Source: M3007 sp044347755 (GTDB taxonomy: Bacteria > Bacteroidota > Bacteroidia > Chitinophagales > Saprospiraceae). From it: 64,000 nt of DNA. The stretch's first letter is position 1. Every line of letters starts with the position of its first letter. Location: assembly GCA_044347755.1 (NCBI GenBank), contig JBIKUE010000005.1, positions 27,825-91,824 of the forward strand, read 5' to 3'. Positions 44,229 through 53,252 of this stretch are shown one piece after another. The notes under the pieces were generated by a model that had not been told where the DNA came from, made no database searches, and saw only the letters and a list, made by a program, of their open reading frames with translations. A program made the position numbers and the translations under genes.

Positions 44229-45175
44229 TGCATCGGATCCTTGGGGTGATATGGCTGCTTTACCAGATGCCTTGCATCACGGCTCAGCCTGTAAAGCATT
44301 GGCAACGGTATGAATTTAGCCATCCGCAAATGGGTACTGTATTCAGGCTTGTCTTTTTTGCCCGGGCAGATACTGCATCCGCAGCTGCCTGGGCAAAATC
44401 AGCCTTCAATGCGGTGGATTCACTGAATGCCTCTATGAGTGACTATCTCCCTGAAAGTGAACTCAGTCGGTTAAGTGCGCACGGAGGCACAGGAAAGCCG
44501 GTTGCTGTTTCTCCTGACTTATGGGATATCCTGAAGCGATCTGAAAAGTTCAGTTATATGAGTGGTGGCGCCTTTGATGTAACGGTAGGTCCACTCACCC
44601 GACTTTGGCGACGGGCCAGGAATTTGAAGGAACTGCCGGATACGGCCCTGGTGCAGAAGGCAAAAATCCCGGTTGATTATCGTTTGCTCATAGTTGATCC
44701 TAATTTTAAGGTCCGATTAAATATGCCGGGGATGCGATTGGATTTAGGTGGTATAGCCCAAGGATACGCTGCGGACAGATGTTTAAAAATACTGCGTGAT
44801 TACGGAGTAACACGCGCTATGGCTGATGCAGGTGGTGATATTGCGCTGGGGGATCCGCCGCCCGGGAAAAAAGGCTGGGAAATAGAAACCCCTGCCATAC
44901 CTGGAAAAGTAATGATTCTTTCCAGGTGTGGCATCACTACATCAGGCGCCAGCTATCGGTATCTGGAAGCCGGGGGGAAACGTTATTCTCATATCGTAGA
45001 CCCGAGAACCGGATGGGGATTAACTCACCGGGTATTGGTTACGGTTCAGGCCAGGGATGCTACCACTGCAGATGCCTGGGCCACGGCCATCAGTGTTTTG
45101 GGCAAAACAGGCTGGGAAAACATACGGCGCAAACCGAGAAAGATGCAGGTTTGGCTTACAGAGGAAAAATGGTAA
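44228..45175 (+). CDS. apbE: FAD:protein FMN transferase
   Basis: 315 residues, the normal ApbE length, with an N-terminal hydrophobic signal (about 1-19). Transfers FMN from FAD to Ser/Thr of target flavoproteins in the periplasm. HPQMGTVFRL is the first conserved strand; SGGAFDVTVGPL and MRLDLGGIAQGYAADR are the FAD/metal-binding motifs; ADAGGDIALG and YSHIVDPRTGWG are further conserved motifs. The start overlaps the previous stop by 1 nt. Its natural targets (NqrC- or RnfG-like FMN domains) are not in the window, so its place between two sugar-type genes is unusual. Confidence 0.93.
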   Translation: MHRILGVIWLLYQMPCITAQPVKHWQRYEFSHPQMGTVFRLVFFARADTASAAAWAKSAFNAVDSLNASMSDYLPESELSRLSAHGGTGKPVAVSPDLWDILKRSEKFSYMSGGAFDVTVGPLTRLWRRARNLKELPDTALVQKAKIPVDYRLLIVDPNFKVRLNMPGMRLDLGGIAQGYAADRCLKILRDYGVTRAMADAGGDIALGDPPPGKKGWEIETPAIPGKVMILSRCGITTSGASYRYLEAGGKRYSHIVDPRTGWGLTHRVLVTVQARDATTADAWATAISVLGKTGWENIRRKPRKMQVWLTEEKW

Positions 45176-45198
45176 TTTCACAGAAAAACATCACTAAG

Positions 45199-46116
45199 AT
45201 GAAAAGAAGAACCTTTATCCAACAAAACATTTTGGCTGGTGCAGCCTTGGGATTAACCGCTTCCGGACTAAAGGCGGCTCCTGTGGAAAATCGGGAAAAA
45301 ACGGGATTTCAATTGCGCTATGCTCCGCATGATGGCATGTTTAGGCATAGTGCAGGCAACGACATTCTGGATCAACTCCGGTTTATGGCTGATCAGGGTT
45401 TTACCGCTTTTGAAGACAATGGAATGAGTGGCAGAACTCCCGAGCTTCAGGGAAAAATGGGCGAACTCATGGCAAAACTGGGTATCTCCATGGGCGTTTT
45501 TGTAGCGCATAAAATTTACTGGAGTGAGCCTAATCTGGCCGGCGGTAAACCCGACAAACGTTCTGAATTCTTGGCCGATATCCGAAATGCCGTTGATGTG
45601 GCCAAACGCTGCAATGCCACCTGGATGACCGTAGTGCCCGGCCATCTGGATCTCCGATTGAATAAAGAGTATCAAACAGCAAATGTGGTGGAGACCCTTA
45701 AGCAAGCAGCATCCATTTTGGAATCTCACGGACTCATCATGGTTTTGGAGCCCCTGAACTTCAGGGATCACCCAGGGTTATTCCTGACGGATATTTCTCA
45801 GGCTTATACGATCTGTAAGGCCGTGAACAGTCCAGCCTGTAAAATCCTGTACGATATCTACCATGCTCAAATCCAGCATGGAAATCTTATCCCAAACATT
45901 GATCTGTCCTGGGATGAAACCGCTTATTTTCAAATAGGCGACAATCCGGGTCGAAAAGAACCAACCACAGGCGAGATCAACTACCGGAATATTTTTATGC
46001 ATCTGCACAAAAAGGGATACAAAGGCATCCTCGGAATGGAACACGGGAATGCCAGAGAAGGCAAAGAGGGTGAAATCGCCTTAATCAACGCCTATCATGA
46101 AGTAGATACATTTTAA
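45199..46116 (+). CDS. Hydroxypyruvate-isomerase-like TIM-barrel protein, Tat-type signal
   Basis: 305 residues from the ATG at 45199 (KRRTFIQQ, a twin-arginine-like signal, ending near LKAAP). An upstream ATG at 45169 overlaps apbE by 7 nt and is possible. The fold is the AP-endonuclease-2/xylose-isomerase-like TIM barrel; GDNPGRKEPTTGEINYRNIF matches the GRHEPGTGEINY signature of hydroxypyruvate isomerases, and VLEPLN plus DIYHAQI are metal-ligand-bearing motifs. Probably isomerises a small hydroxy-keto acid or sugar acid outside the cytoplasm, together with the upstream oxidoreductase. Third gene of the 42894-46116 operon. Terminates in the same convergent gap as rlpA. Confidence 0.8.
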   Translation: MKRRTFIQQNILAGAALGLTASGLKAAPVENREKTGFQLRYAPHDGMFRHSAGNDILDQLRFMADQGFTAFEDNGMSGRTPELQGKMGELMAKLGISMGVFVAHKIYWSEPNLAGGKPDKRSEFLADIRNAVDVAKRCNATWMTVVPGHLDLRLNKEYQTANVVETLKQAASILESHGLIMVLEPLNFRDHPGLFLTDISQAYTICKAVNSPACKILYDIYHAQIQHGNLIPNIDLSWDETAYFQIGDNPGRKEPTTGEINYRNIFMHLHKKGYKGILGMEHGNAREGKEGEIALINAYHEVDTF

Positions 46117-46143
46117 CCCCTAAAACACTAAAACCCTCCAAAA

Positions 46144-46962
46144 CTACATTCCTTCCAAATTCACTACAAAACAGCCCTTATAGCCTTTTTTAGCTGCGGC
46201 TTTTTGTTGCACTGCAGCTGTTTTAGAATCGAGGAACGGCCCCAGGATAACCCGGTAGGTGCTTTTGTGATAATCTTCATCCGTCTCAATACTTACCAGT
46301 ACCTGTTTGGGCCAGCTTTCCTGCAATTTTTTCACCATAGGGAATACGTTGGCAGCATCGTAAAGGGTGCTTACCTGCACCCCAAATCCTTCTTTTCTGG
46401 ACATTTGAATGTCCATAGCATATAATTCAGAAGGCATTTTTACCGGAACCGGAGATAATGCACTGGCTTTCTGTTGTGTTGCAGGCTCCGGGTCAGAACT
46501 ATGTTGAGCCGGCCGAAGTTGGCTGGAAGGTTGGGACTCGGGCTTACCTGCAACTAGCTTCAGACTAGCATCAGCATTGGCTGGAGTGCGCTGACCGGCA
46601 GCCGTTTCCACTACCTCAATTTTCACTCTAGTCACACCATCCCTGATCAATCCAATGGCTTCTGCGGCGGCCCTGGAGATATCTGTTACATAGCCTTCTA
46701 CAAATGGCCCGCGGTCATTTACTTTAACTTCCACTGATTTCTGATTGTCCAATCGGGTAACCCTTATGATGGTGCCAAAAGCCAGGGTTTTGTGGGCACA
46801 GGTAAATTTGGTTTTGTCGTATACTTCACCACTGGCTGTTTTTCTGCCGTGTAAAGAATCTGCGTAATAGCTCGCTTTCCCGATTTCTTCCTGAATCAAA
46901 ACAAAAGAGCTTAACAATGAAATAGAAACAATCGTCAAAAAGGTAAAAAGGGATGTGCGCAT
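46144..46962 (-). CDS. rlpA: RlpA-family septal/lytic lipoprotein-like protein with SPOR domain
   Basis: 272 residues. A signal peptide (about 1-24) is followed by a double-psi beta-barrel (about 28-120): GKASYYADSLHGRKTASGE, FGTIIRVTRL and VNDRGPFVEGYVTDIS, where the Asp of NDRGP is the predicted catalytic acid. A Pro/Ser/Gln-rich linker (about 125-180) leads to a C-terminal SPOR domain (about 190-270), which binds denuded septal glycan. The family cleaves denuded peptidoglycan in some bacteria. No clear lipobox, so probably periplasmic rather than a lipoprotein. It ends with TAG 28 nt from the convergent operon. Confidence 0.85.
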   Translation of the reverse strand: MRTSLFTFLTIVSISLLSSFVLIQEEIGKASYYADSLHGRKTASGEVYDKTKFTCAHKTLAFGTIIRVTRLDNQKSVEVKVNDRGPFVEGYVTDISRAAAEAIGLIRDGVTRVKIEVVETAAGQRTPANADASLKLVAGKPESQPSSQLRPAQHSSDPEPATQQKASALSPVPVKMPSELYAMDIQMSRKEGFGVQVSTLYDAANVFPMVKKLQESWPKQVLVSIETDEDYHKSTYRVILGPFLDSKTAAVQQKAAAKKGYKGCFVVNLEGM

Positions 46963-47084
46963 GAGATCAATTATTTAGGTGGAGGTATCAAAGTAATTTT
47001 GAAGATATCGTTAGATTCAATCATTTCATTGGCGGCTACGTGCATTTTAACCAATTGAAAATCATTGCAAAACAAGGGTATTTT

Positions 47085-47115
47085 TTTGATCAAACAAAAT
47101 ATTTTGGTACGTTTG
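47085..47115 (+). promoter_or_regulatory. Consensus Bacteroidota promoter, TTTG-N19-TAnnTTTG
   Basis: TTTG at 47085-47088, a 19-nt spacer, then TACGTTTG at 47108-47115. This matches the described Bacteroides sigma-ABfr consensus with exact spacing. Expected start is about 47121-47122, with a short 5' UTR before the M1 peptidase ATG at 47139. Confidence 0.75.
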
Positions 47116-47138
47116 CCGCACACACTTTTATATACGAC

Positions 47139-49016
47139 ATGAAACCACAGTATATCCTTGGCTTGATCCTTATATCAGGCTTTTTTCAGGCAGCAGCACA
47201 AAAAACAACCCTGCCTTTCCCCAGAAATTTTGAAAAATCCTACGAAAAGGGCATCCGGAACTGGGATGGAACTGCCGGCTCAAACTATTGGCAAAACCGA
47301 TCCGATTATCGAATCAACGTTTCACTGAACCCAAAAAAGAAACTGGTTAGCGGAGATGAAGAAGTAACCTATTTCAACAACAGCCCGGACACCTTAAAAA
47401 TGATCCGTTTGAAGCTTCAGCATGATCTGTATAAAAAAGGAGGGCAGCGCGCAGAAGATTTGCCTGTGGAAGATATTACAGACGGGGTGAAAATATCCGG
47501 ACTACAGATTGATGGCGCAGCTGTTGCCACACAGGCACAACGCCGGCAGAATACCTTTTTAGATATCCGTCTGGCCAAACCGCTGGCGCCAAAATCATCT
47601 CTGAAACTCAACATTGCCTGGGAATTTACCATGCCCGCAGATGAGAATGCCACCCGCGAATGTATTTGTGATCCGTCTACCTACTTCATCCCGTATTTCT
47701 ATCCGGAAATTGCGGTATACGACGATCTCCACGGTTGGGCCAGCGCTCCTTACAATGGATTGCAGGAATTTTATCATGATTTTTCCAACTATGAGGTGAA
47801 TATCACTGTGCCAGGTGGGTATCAGGTTTGGGCAACCGGCGAGTGGCAAAACGCGGCTGAATTATTGCAACCCACCTATTTTCAACGATGGGAAAAGGCC
47901 CATACCGCCACCGAAGTAGTATCTATTTGTTCGGAGGCTGAAATGAAATCCGGTTCGGTATTGAAAAAAGCCAAAAAGAACACCTTCCGTTTCAAAGCTA
48001 CCGAGGTCCCTGACTTCACCTTTGCGGTCAGTGATCATTATAACTGGGATGCAACCTCCGTGACAGTGGATGACAAAACGGGTAGAAGAACCTTCGTCAG
48101 TGCAGCTTACGATACCAAATCCAATGATTTTAAACGAGTTGCACGAATTGCCGCAGATGGTATCCGCTTAATGAGCACCTGGCTTCCCGGCTACCCATTC
48201 CCCTACCCCTGTCTTACCGTTTTCAATGGTAATGATGGTATGGAATATCCCATGATGATCAACGATGCGAGTGTGTCAGAAGATTTTGTGACCGGACTCA
48301 CCGTACATGAAACAGCACATACCTATATGCCCTTTATGATGGGCATTAACGAACAGTATTATGCCTGGATGGATGAAGGCTGGGCCAACTTTTTTGATCA
48401 TTTCCTCGCAGACAGCCTGGAACATAAAAGTTCCGGCATTTTTGGGGCCGGAGGATTCGGCAATGATTGGGAACTCCCTCCTATGGTTCCTTCCAGAGCG
48501 ATGGATAGTCGTTCCTATGGTTTCGCTGCATATACCCGACCGCAGCTGGCCTATGTACAGCTCATGGATATGTTAGGATATGAACTGTTCCACAAATGCC
48601 TCACCACGTACATGGATCGATGGAAAGGCAAACATCCGGGGCCATATGAATTCTTCAATACCTTTAATATGGTTTCTGGTAAAAACCTCGATTGGTTTTG
48701 GAAACCATGGTTTTTTGAATTTGGATATCCGGATTTGAACGTGACGATCAGCAAAATAGATAATGCGGCTACCGGAGCCAGCTATGTTGCCTACGTTAAA
48801 CGGGTGGGTGTACTCCCTGTTCCTTTGAACCTTGAGGTAGAGTATGACGATGGAAGCAAGGAGACCTATACCAAATCAGCTGAATGTTGGAAAAACCAGG
48901 AGCAATTAGTCGTCCAGATGCCACTGGCAAGGAATAAAACACCCATAAAGGCCACCCTTGGCGGGAAAACCATTCCGGATTCCCGGCCAAAGGATAACGT
49001 GTGGAAAGCGCCTTGA
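47139..49016 (+). CDS. M1 family zinc metallopeptidase (gluzincin)
   Basis: 625 residues from the ATG at 47139; an upstream extension would cross the consensus promoter. Signal peptide: MKPQYILGLILISGFFQAAAQ. The catalytic motif is HETAH (His390, Glu391, His394) with the third ligand Glu413 in MDEGW, exactly 18 residues later, as in M1 enzymes. GMEYPMM about 40 residues before it is the exopeptidase substrate-binding motif (GMEN-type). The N-terminal saddle-like beta domain (about 50-290) precedes the catalytic domain. Likely a periplasmic or outer-membrane aminopeptidase. No TonB partner, no sorting domain. Confidence 0.92.
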   Translation: MKPQYILGLILISGFFQAAAQKTTLPFPRNFEKSYEKGIRNWDGTAGSNYWQNRSDYRINVSLNPKKKLVSGDEEVTYFNNSPDTLKMIRLKLQHDLYKKGGQRAEDLPVEDITDGVKISGLQIDGAAVATQAQRRQNTFLDIRLAKPLAPKSSLKLNIAWEFTMPADENATRECICDPSTYFIPYFYPEIAVYDDLHGWASAPYNGLQEFYHDFSNYEVNITVPGGYQVWATGEWQNAAELLQPTYFQRWEKAHTATEVVSICSEAEMKSGSVLKKAKKNTFRFKATEVPDFTFAVSDHYNWDATSVTVDDKTGRRTFVSAAYDTKSNDFKRVARIAADGIRLMSTWLPGYPFPYPCLTVFNGNDGMEYPMMINDASVSEDFVTGLTVHETAHTYMPFMMGINEQYYAWMDEGWANFFDHFLADSLEHKSSGIFGAGGFGNDWELPPMVPSRAMDSRSYGFAAYTRPQLAYVQLMDMLGYELFHKCLTTYMDRWKGKHPGPYEFFNTFNMVSGKNLDWFWKPWFFEFGYPDLNVTISKIDNAATGASYVAYVKRVGVLPVPLNLEVEYDDGSKETYTKSAECWKNQEQLVVQMPLARNKTPIKATLGGKTIPDSRPKDNVWKAP

Positions 49017-49064
49017 TCCGGCAAGAAATTATTTAAGTTTAATCCAAATAAACATTTCTGCGGT

Positions 49065-49072
49065 TACATTTG
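49065..49072 (+). promoter_or_regulatory. TACATTTG, Bacteroidota -7 element for the imelysin operon
   Basis: Matches TAnnTTTG, 56 nt upstream of the ATG at 49129. A TTTA 23 nt upstream is a weak -33 candidate. Confidence 0.45.
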
Positions 49073-49128
49073 TTAAAATTTTCACTCAAATTTTCACTCA
49101 AAGTTTCACCAATTAATACCGCTTACCC

Positions 49129-50286
49129 ATGAAGTTCAAACTTACCCTACTCTTTTGGGCATTTGTTGCCTTCTCCTTTTTTGTTTCCTGTGGCGATAGT
49201 AAGATAAATGATTTTGAGGTACAAAAAAAAGAGGCTATTACCCATTACACCAAGTTGGTAAAAGCTTCTTACGATGATACCTATCAGGCAACGTTGACGC
49301 TGAAACAGGCCATTGACGCATTTGTAGCAAACCCAACCGAATCCGGTTTCCAGGCTTGCAAAACTGCCTGGTTGAATGCACGCAATCCTTATGGACAAAC
49401 GGAAGCTTTCCGCTTTTATGCCGGTCCGATTGATGATGCGGATGGTCCGGAAAGTTTGATGAACGCCTGGCCGATTGACGAAAATTTCATCGATTATGTT
49501 TCCGGAATGCCCAATTCGGGCCTGATTAATGATCCCACCACCCATCCTCAAATCAACAAAAACGTATTGATCGCCTTGCATGAACTATTTTCAGAAGTAT
49601 CCATTTTTACCGGATGGCATGCTATTGAGTTTTTGCTCTGGGGTCAGGATTTGAGTACAACCGGACCGGGAAACAGACAATATACGGATTATATTCAGGG
49701 CGCAGGTGGTACAGCAGCTAATCAAGTTCGGAGGATACAATACCTACAGGTGGCGAGCAATTTGCTCATGGAGCATCTGCAACAAATGCAAGCAGAGTGG
49801 CAGCCCGGAGCATCTTATCCGGAGGATTTAATCAACGGAAAAACTACCGGTGAAGCTTTGGGATTACTGTTTTTTGGTCTTCGGGAGTTTACCATCACGG
49901 AAGTAGCCGGTGAAAGAATGTTTGTAGCCATTGATACAAAAGATCAGGAACATGAACATTCCTGTTTCGCAGACAATACCAATGCCGACCTTTTGATGAA
50001 TATCAAAGGCATCAAAAACGTTTATTTTGGAACTTACCAGAATACAGATGGTACTATAGTATCCGGGAAAAGTTTTAGCGACCTGGTATTATTGGTAGAT
50101 AAATCCAAAGATGATGCCGTTCGTGCTGCTTTCCTCGATGCAGAAACCAAAATGAATGCAATCCCGGCGCCATTTGATCAGGCTATTTTGAACAACAAAG
50201 ATTTGATCGAGGCAGCCATAGCAGCAACCGAAAACCTCGGCATGCGCCTTGCAGAAGCCGGAAAGGCCATTGGAGCAGAGTTTTAA
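49129..50286 (+). CDS. Imelysin-family (peptidase M75) lipoprotein
   Basis: 385 residues. Lipoprotein signal with Cys21 (FFVSCGDS). Helical imelysin domain with the signature GWHAIEFLLWGQD: Gly162, His164 and Glu167 form the GxHxxE motif. The family includes periplasmic iron-regulated proteins such as IrpA and the EfeM/EfeO-type proteins; despite the M75 name, peptidase activity is doubtful. It starts a run with the di-haem protein 18 nt downstream, then a T9SS protein, all on the plus strand. This pairing suggests an iron or haem redox uptake role in the periplasm. A -7 element precedes it. Confidence 0.88.
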   Translation: MKFKLTLLFWAFVAFSFFVSCGDSKINDFEVQKKEAITHYTKLVKASYDDTYQATLTLKQAIDAFVANPTESGFQACKTAWLNARNPYGQTEAFRFYAGPIDDADGPESLMNAWPIDENFIDYVSGMPNSGLINDPTTHPQINKNVLIALHELFSEVSIFTGWHAIEFLLWGQDLSTTGPGNRQYTDYIQGAGGTAANQVRRIQYLQVASNLLMEHLQQMQAEWQPGASYPEDLINGKTTGEALGLLFFGLREFTITEVAGERMFVAIDTKDQEHEHSCFADNTNADLLMNIKGIKNVYFGTYQNTDGTIVSGKSFSDLVLLVDKSKDDAVRAAFLDAETKMNAIPAPFDQAILNNKDLIEAAIAATENLGMRLAEAGKAIGAEF

Positions 50287-50303
50287 CCCTCATTGTTTAC
50301 ATT

Positions 50304-51707
50304 ATGGAACGCTGCTTCCCCTTCCTGTTGGCCTGTGTTTTTCTTTTTCAAGCCTGCAATCCTGACGTTCCAACCGGTATTGCCGACGTTGAAACTGACG
50401 AAAAGTTTGCAGGTGGCAAAAATGGGACTACACTCGACTTTAGTCAGAATGCCTTTGGAGGCCAGGTTCAAGGCATGACCTCGGAGGAAAGAGGTTTTTT
50501 TGTCACAGGAAACTCTTTTTTTCGATCAAACTGGATCACGGCGCCAGCCTCTGTTCAGACCCTCGACGGATTAGGTCCATTGCTTAATTCCGCTTCTTGT
50601 GGCGGCTGCCATTTTAAAGATGGAAGGGCACAACCGCCTGGTACACCAGACGAAGCGCTCAACGGATTGTTATTTCGGTTAAGTATTCCCGGAATTGCAA
50701 GCAATGGAGGCCCCCTTCCGGAACCGGTATACGGCGGACAGTGGCAAGATAAAGCCATATTGGGCGTTCAACCAGAAGGTAAAGTACAGGTGAGCTATCA
50801 GGAAATTGCAGGTCAATATCCTGATGGCTCTGCCTTTTCACTAAGAAAACCCATTTACAACTTTACCGAATTCAATTACGGCCCGATGGCTCCAGGCTGG
50901 ATGTCGTCTCCAAGGATAGCCCCTCAAATGCCTGGATTGGGATTACTTGAAATGGTTCCCGAACAAGATATTATGGCCTGGGCAGATGAATTCGATTCCA
51001 ATGGAGACGGGATTTCAGGCAAAGCCAACATGGTTTGGGATGAAGAAAAACAGCAGCAGACTTTAGGCAGATTTGGCTGGAAGGCAAATCAACCCAATTT
51101 GGTCCAACAAACAGCAAGTGCGTTTAATGGCGATATCGGGATTACCAGCAACCTGTTTCCTGAAGATCACCTCACTCCTGCTCAAAAGTTGGTTTATCCC
51201 AATATTCCCAATGGCGGTCAACCGGAAATTCCGGATGATATCCTTCAAAAGGTAGTTGTTTACACCCAAGCATTGGCCATTCCGGCCAGGCGTAATCACG
51301 ACGACCCGGAAGTGTTGCGAGGAAAGTATCTGTTTAAAGAATTGAACTGTTCAGGCTGTCACCGGCCAACACTGAATACCGGAACAGGCGGCCAGATTGC
51401 AGCCCTGCGGGAACAAAAAATCTGGCCTTATACCGACTTGCTTTTACACGATATGGGCCCTGACCTTGCAGACGGGCGTCCTGATTTTTTAGCCGATGGC
51501 TCAGAGTGGAGAACTGCCCCCTTATGGGGAGTAGGTCTGATACAGGTGGTGAACGGACATACTTTTTTGCTTCACGATGGTAGAGCAAGAAATGTGGAAG
51601 AGGCCATTTTATGGCATGGGGGTGAGGCCGAAAGCTCCAGAGAAGAATTCAAAAAACTCAACAAAACCGATCGGGAAGCGTTAATCAAGTTCGTTAACAG
51701 TCTTTGA
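50304..51707 (+). CDS. Di-haem oxidoreductase (DUF1111-type cytochrome c lipoprotein)
   Basis: 467 residues. Lipoprotein signal with Cys18 (LFQACN). Two c-type haem motifs: Cys99-Cys102-His103 (CGGCH) and Cys349-Cys352-His353 (CSGCH). The long insert between them with GQYPDGSAFSLRKPIY and PQMPGLGLLEMVPE, plus GRDARN-type HDGRARNVEEAILWHGGEA near the C-terminus, is characteristic of the DUF1111 di-haem peroxidase-like family. Lies 18 nt after the imelysin gene. Likely a periplasmic or outer-membrane redox partner for metal oxidation or reduction during iron acquisition. This role is inferred from the pairing; it is not proven by the sequence. Confidence 0.9.
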   Translation: MERCFPFLLACVFLFQACNPDVPTGIADVETDEKFAGGKNGTTLDFSQNAFGGQVQGMTSEERGFFVTGNSFFRSNWITAPASVQTLDGLGPLLNSASCGGCHFKDGRAQPPGTPDEALNGLLFRLSIPGIASNGGPLPEPVYGGQWQDKAILGVQPEGKVQVSYQEIAGQYPDGSAFSLRKPIYNFTEFNYGPMAPGWMSSPRIAPQMPGLGLLEMVPEQDIMAWADEFDSNGDGISGKANMVWDEEKQQQTLGRFGWKANQPNLVQQTASAFNGDIGITSNLFPEDHLTPAQKLVYPNIPNGGQPEIPDDILQKVVVYTQALAIPARRNHDDPEVLRGKYLFKELNCSGCHRPTLNTGTGGQIAALREQKIWPYTDLLLHDMGPDLADGRPDFLADGSEWRTAPLWGVGLIQVVNGHTFLLHDGRARNVEEAILWHGGEAESSREEFKKLNKTDREALIKFVNSL

Positions 51708-51737
51708 TTGCCTTAAAAAAATAAAACATTCCATACC

Positions 51738-53234
51738 ATGCATGTACGCTACACTTTAGCAATCAGTCTTTTGCTTTTTTCTGCCGCGGTAAATGCGCAA
51801 AAAGTGGTCAATGATGTGATTGACCAAGCAAACATCAGTTTGCGTGGCGGGGTTAAGGAAGTTGGTAAAGTCACACTTTCCGCTCCGGGGCCTGGCAAAG
51901 TCATCGTGCGTTTCGACGGGGTTTGTTATTCCTCGCCTGGCGATCGGGTTATGCTGGCCGCCAGCAATACGCTTGGCTGGGGTATGAATGATGGATGTGT
52001 GGAGGTGGAATCAGTAAGCGACGAGATCAACAGCAATACCTTTTCACATACCCGTGCCTACGATGTAATTGCCGGCGATCATAATTTCTACGCCGTTGCA
52101 GAGAATATTTTTGAAACAGATGGCTCCGGTATAGCCTCAATTTATGGCCATTTAACAGCTGAATGGTATCCGGAAGAACCAGGCAAGCCATTTGCCCGGC
52201 ATATCGGATTCTTTTCAGAAAACATACCCGTAGAGGGAGGTCCTGTGCCTTTTAACGTTTTAACTGTTAACGCCCCGGAAGCCGGGAAAGTGTTGGTACG
52301 TTTTGATGGGAAATGTGTATCCAGTTATGGTGACCTCATGTACTTTGCGGCCAGCAATAACCTTGCATGGACGAATTATGAGGGTAGTACCAGCAATGAA
52401 GTAATAGATAATGACCTGAACAGGTTCTCCTTTTCCCATGCCCGTGTTTATGATGTACCACCGGGTAATCATAGCTATTATGCCATAGCTGAGAACTTTT
52501 TTGAAACCTATGGAAATGGTTTCGCATCCATTTATGGCAGTTTAACCGCGATTTATTATCCCAATTCTTCGGCGGCAAAGGTCACCTCCATTCCAGTCAG
52601 CACACCTTTCGGGGTAAACATTGAAGGTCCTGTAGTAAACATGGCGCAATCCACTGTAAATGCTCCTGTTGCAGGCAAAATGGTGGTAAATCTGGCCGGT
52701 ACTGGACTCGGCAGTTTCGGTGATAAAATCAGGATTGGCGTGGCCAACACACAAATCTGGGAACCCCTTGATGGAAGCATAACCTTCAGGCCGTACAGTT
52801 CTGATCTAAACAGGACTTCTTTTTCGCATACCCGTGTTTATGATGTAGCGCCGGGCAATCATACCTATAATGCCCTGATCCAAAATATAGAACACTTTGA
52901 AGGAAGCGGCCTGGCGGTGGTATATGCTAATATGAACATCGAATTTTTTACGGATGGAAGCGTAACAACGGCTGAGCCAATGATGCTCCAAAGTATTTTG
53001 GTATCCCCAAACCCTGCCACAGATTTTGTCCAGGTGGAAATACCAGACCTGATTGCTGAAGAAGCTCAGTTCCAGATGTTTGATCAGGCCGGTCGATTAA
53101 TCCATGTGTTGCATAAATCTGCATCAGAGCCTTTGCAACACATTCGTTGGGATTTGAGTACCCTTCCAGGTGGCCTGTACTTCATTCAGGTAAAACATGA
53201 TTCCGGGACTATTGTCCGGAAACTTGTAAAATGA
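51738..53234 (+). CDS. T9SS-sorted secreted protein with three internal repeats
   Basis: 498 residues. Signal peptide ends near FSAAVNAQ. Three beta-rich repeats of about 125 residues follow (about 35-150, 160-275, 285-400). Each has APxxGKVxVRFDG-like and FSHTRVYDVxxGNHxYxAxxEN-like stretches, for example FSHTRVYDVAPGNHTYNALI. The C-terminal 80 residues (SILVSPNPATDFVQVEI, then LPGGLYFIQVKHDSGTIVRK) form a type A T9SS sorting domain. Repeat function is unknown; the repeats do not match a domain I know. It follows the di-haem gene by 30 nt, so it belongs to the same likely operon as imelysin and di-haem oxidoreductase. Ends 18 nt from convergent mtgA. Confidence 0.8.
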   Translation: MHVRYTLAISLLLFSAAVNAQKVVNDVIDQANISLRGGVKEVGKVTLSAPGPGKVIVRFDGVCYSSPGDRVMLAASNTLGWGMNDGCVEVESVSDEINSNTFSHTRAYDVIAGDHNFYAVAENIFETDGSGIASIYGHLTAEWYPEEPGKPFARHIGFFSENIPVEGGPVPFNVLTVNAPEAGKVLVRFDGKCVSSYGDLMYFAASNNLAWTNYEGSTSNEVIDNDLNRFSFSHARVYDVPPGNHSYYAIAENFFETYGNGFASIYGSLTAIYYPNSSAAKVTSIPVSTPFGVNIEGPVVNMAQSTVNAPVAGKMVVNLAGTGLGSFGDKIRIGVANTQIWEPLDGSITFRPYSSDLNRTSFSHTRVYDVAPGNHTYNALIQNIEHFEGSGLAVVYANMNIEFFTDGSVTTAEPMMLQSILVSPNPATDFVQVEIPDLIAEEAQFQMFDQAGRLIHVLHKSASEPLQHIRWDLSTLPGGLYFIQVKHDSGTIVRKLVK

Positions 53235-53252
53235 TGTAATTCCCAAAAGCAG

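Noticed and set aside
44926..45198. Upstream extension of the hydroxypyruvate-isomerase-like protein
   Set aside because: It overlaps apbE in another frame, and a Tat-type signal begins at 45199.
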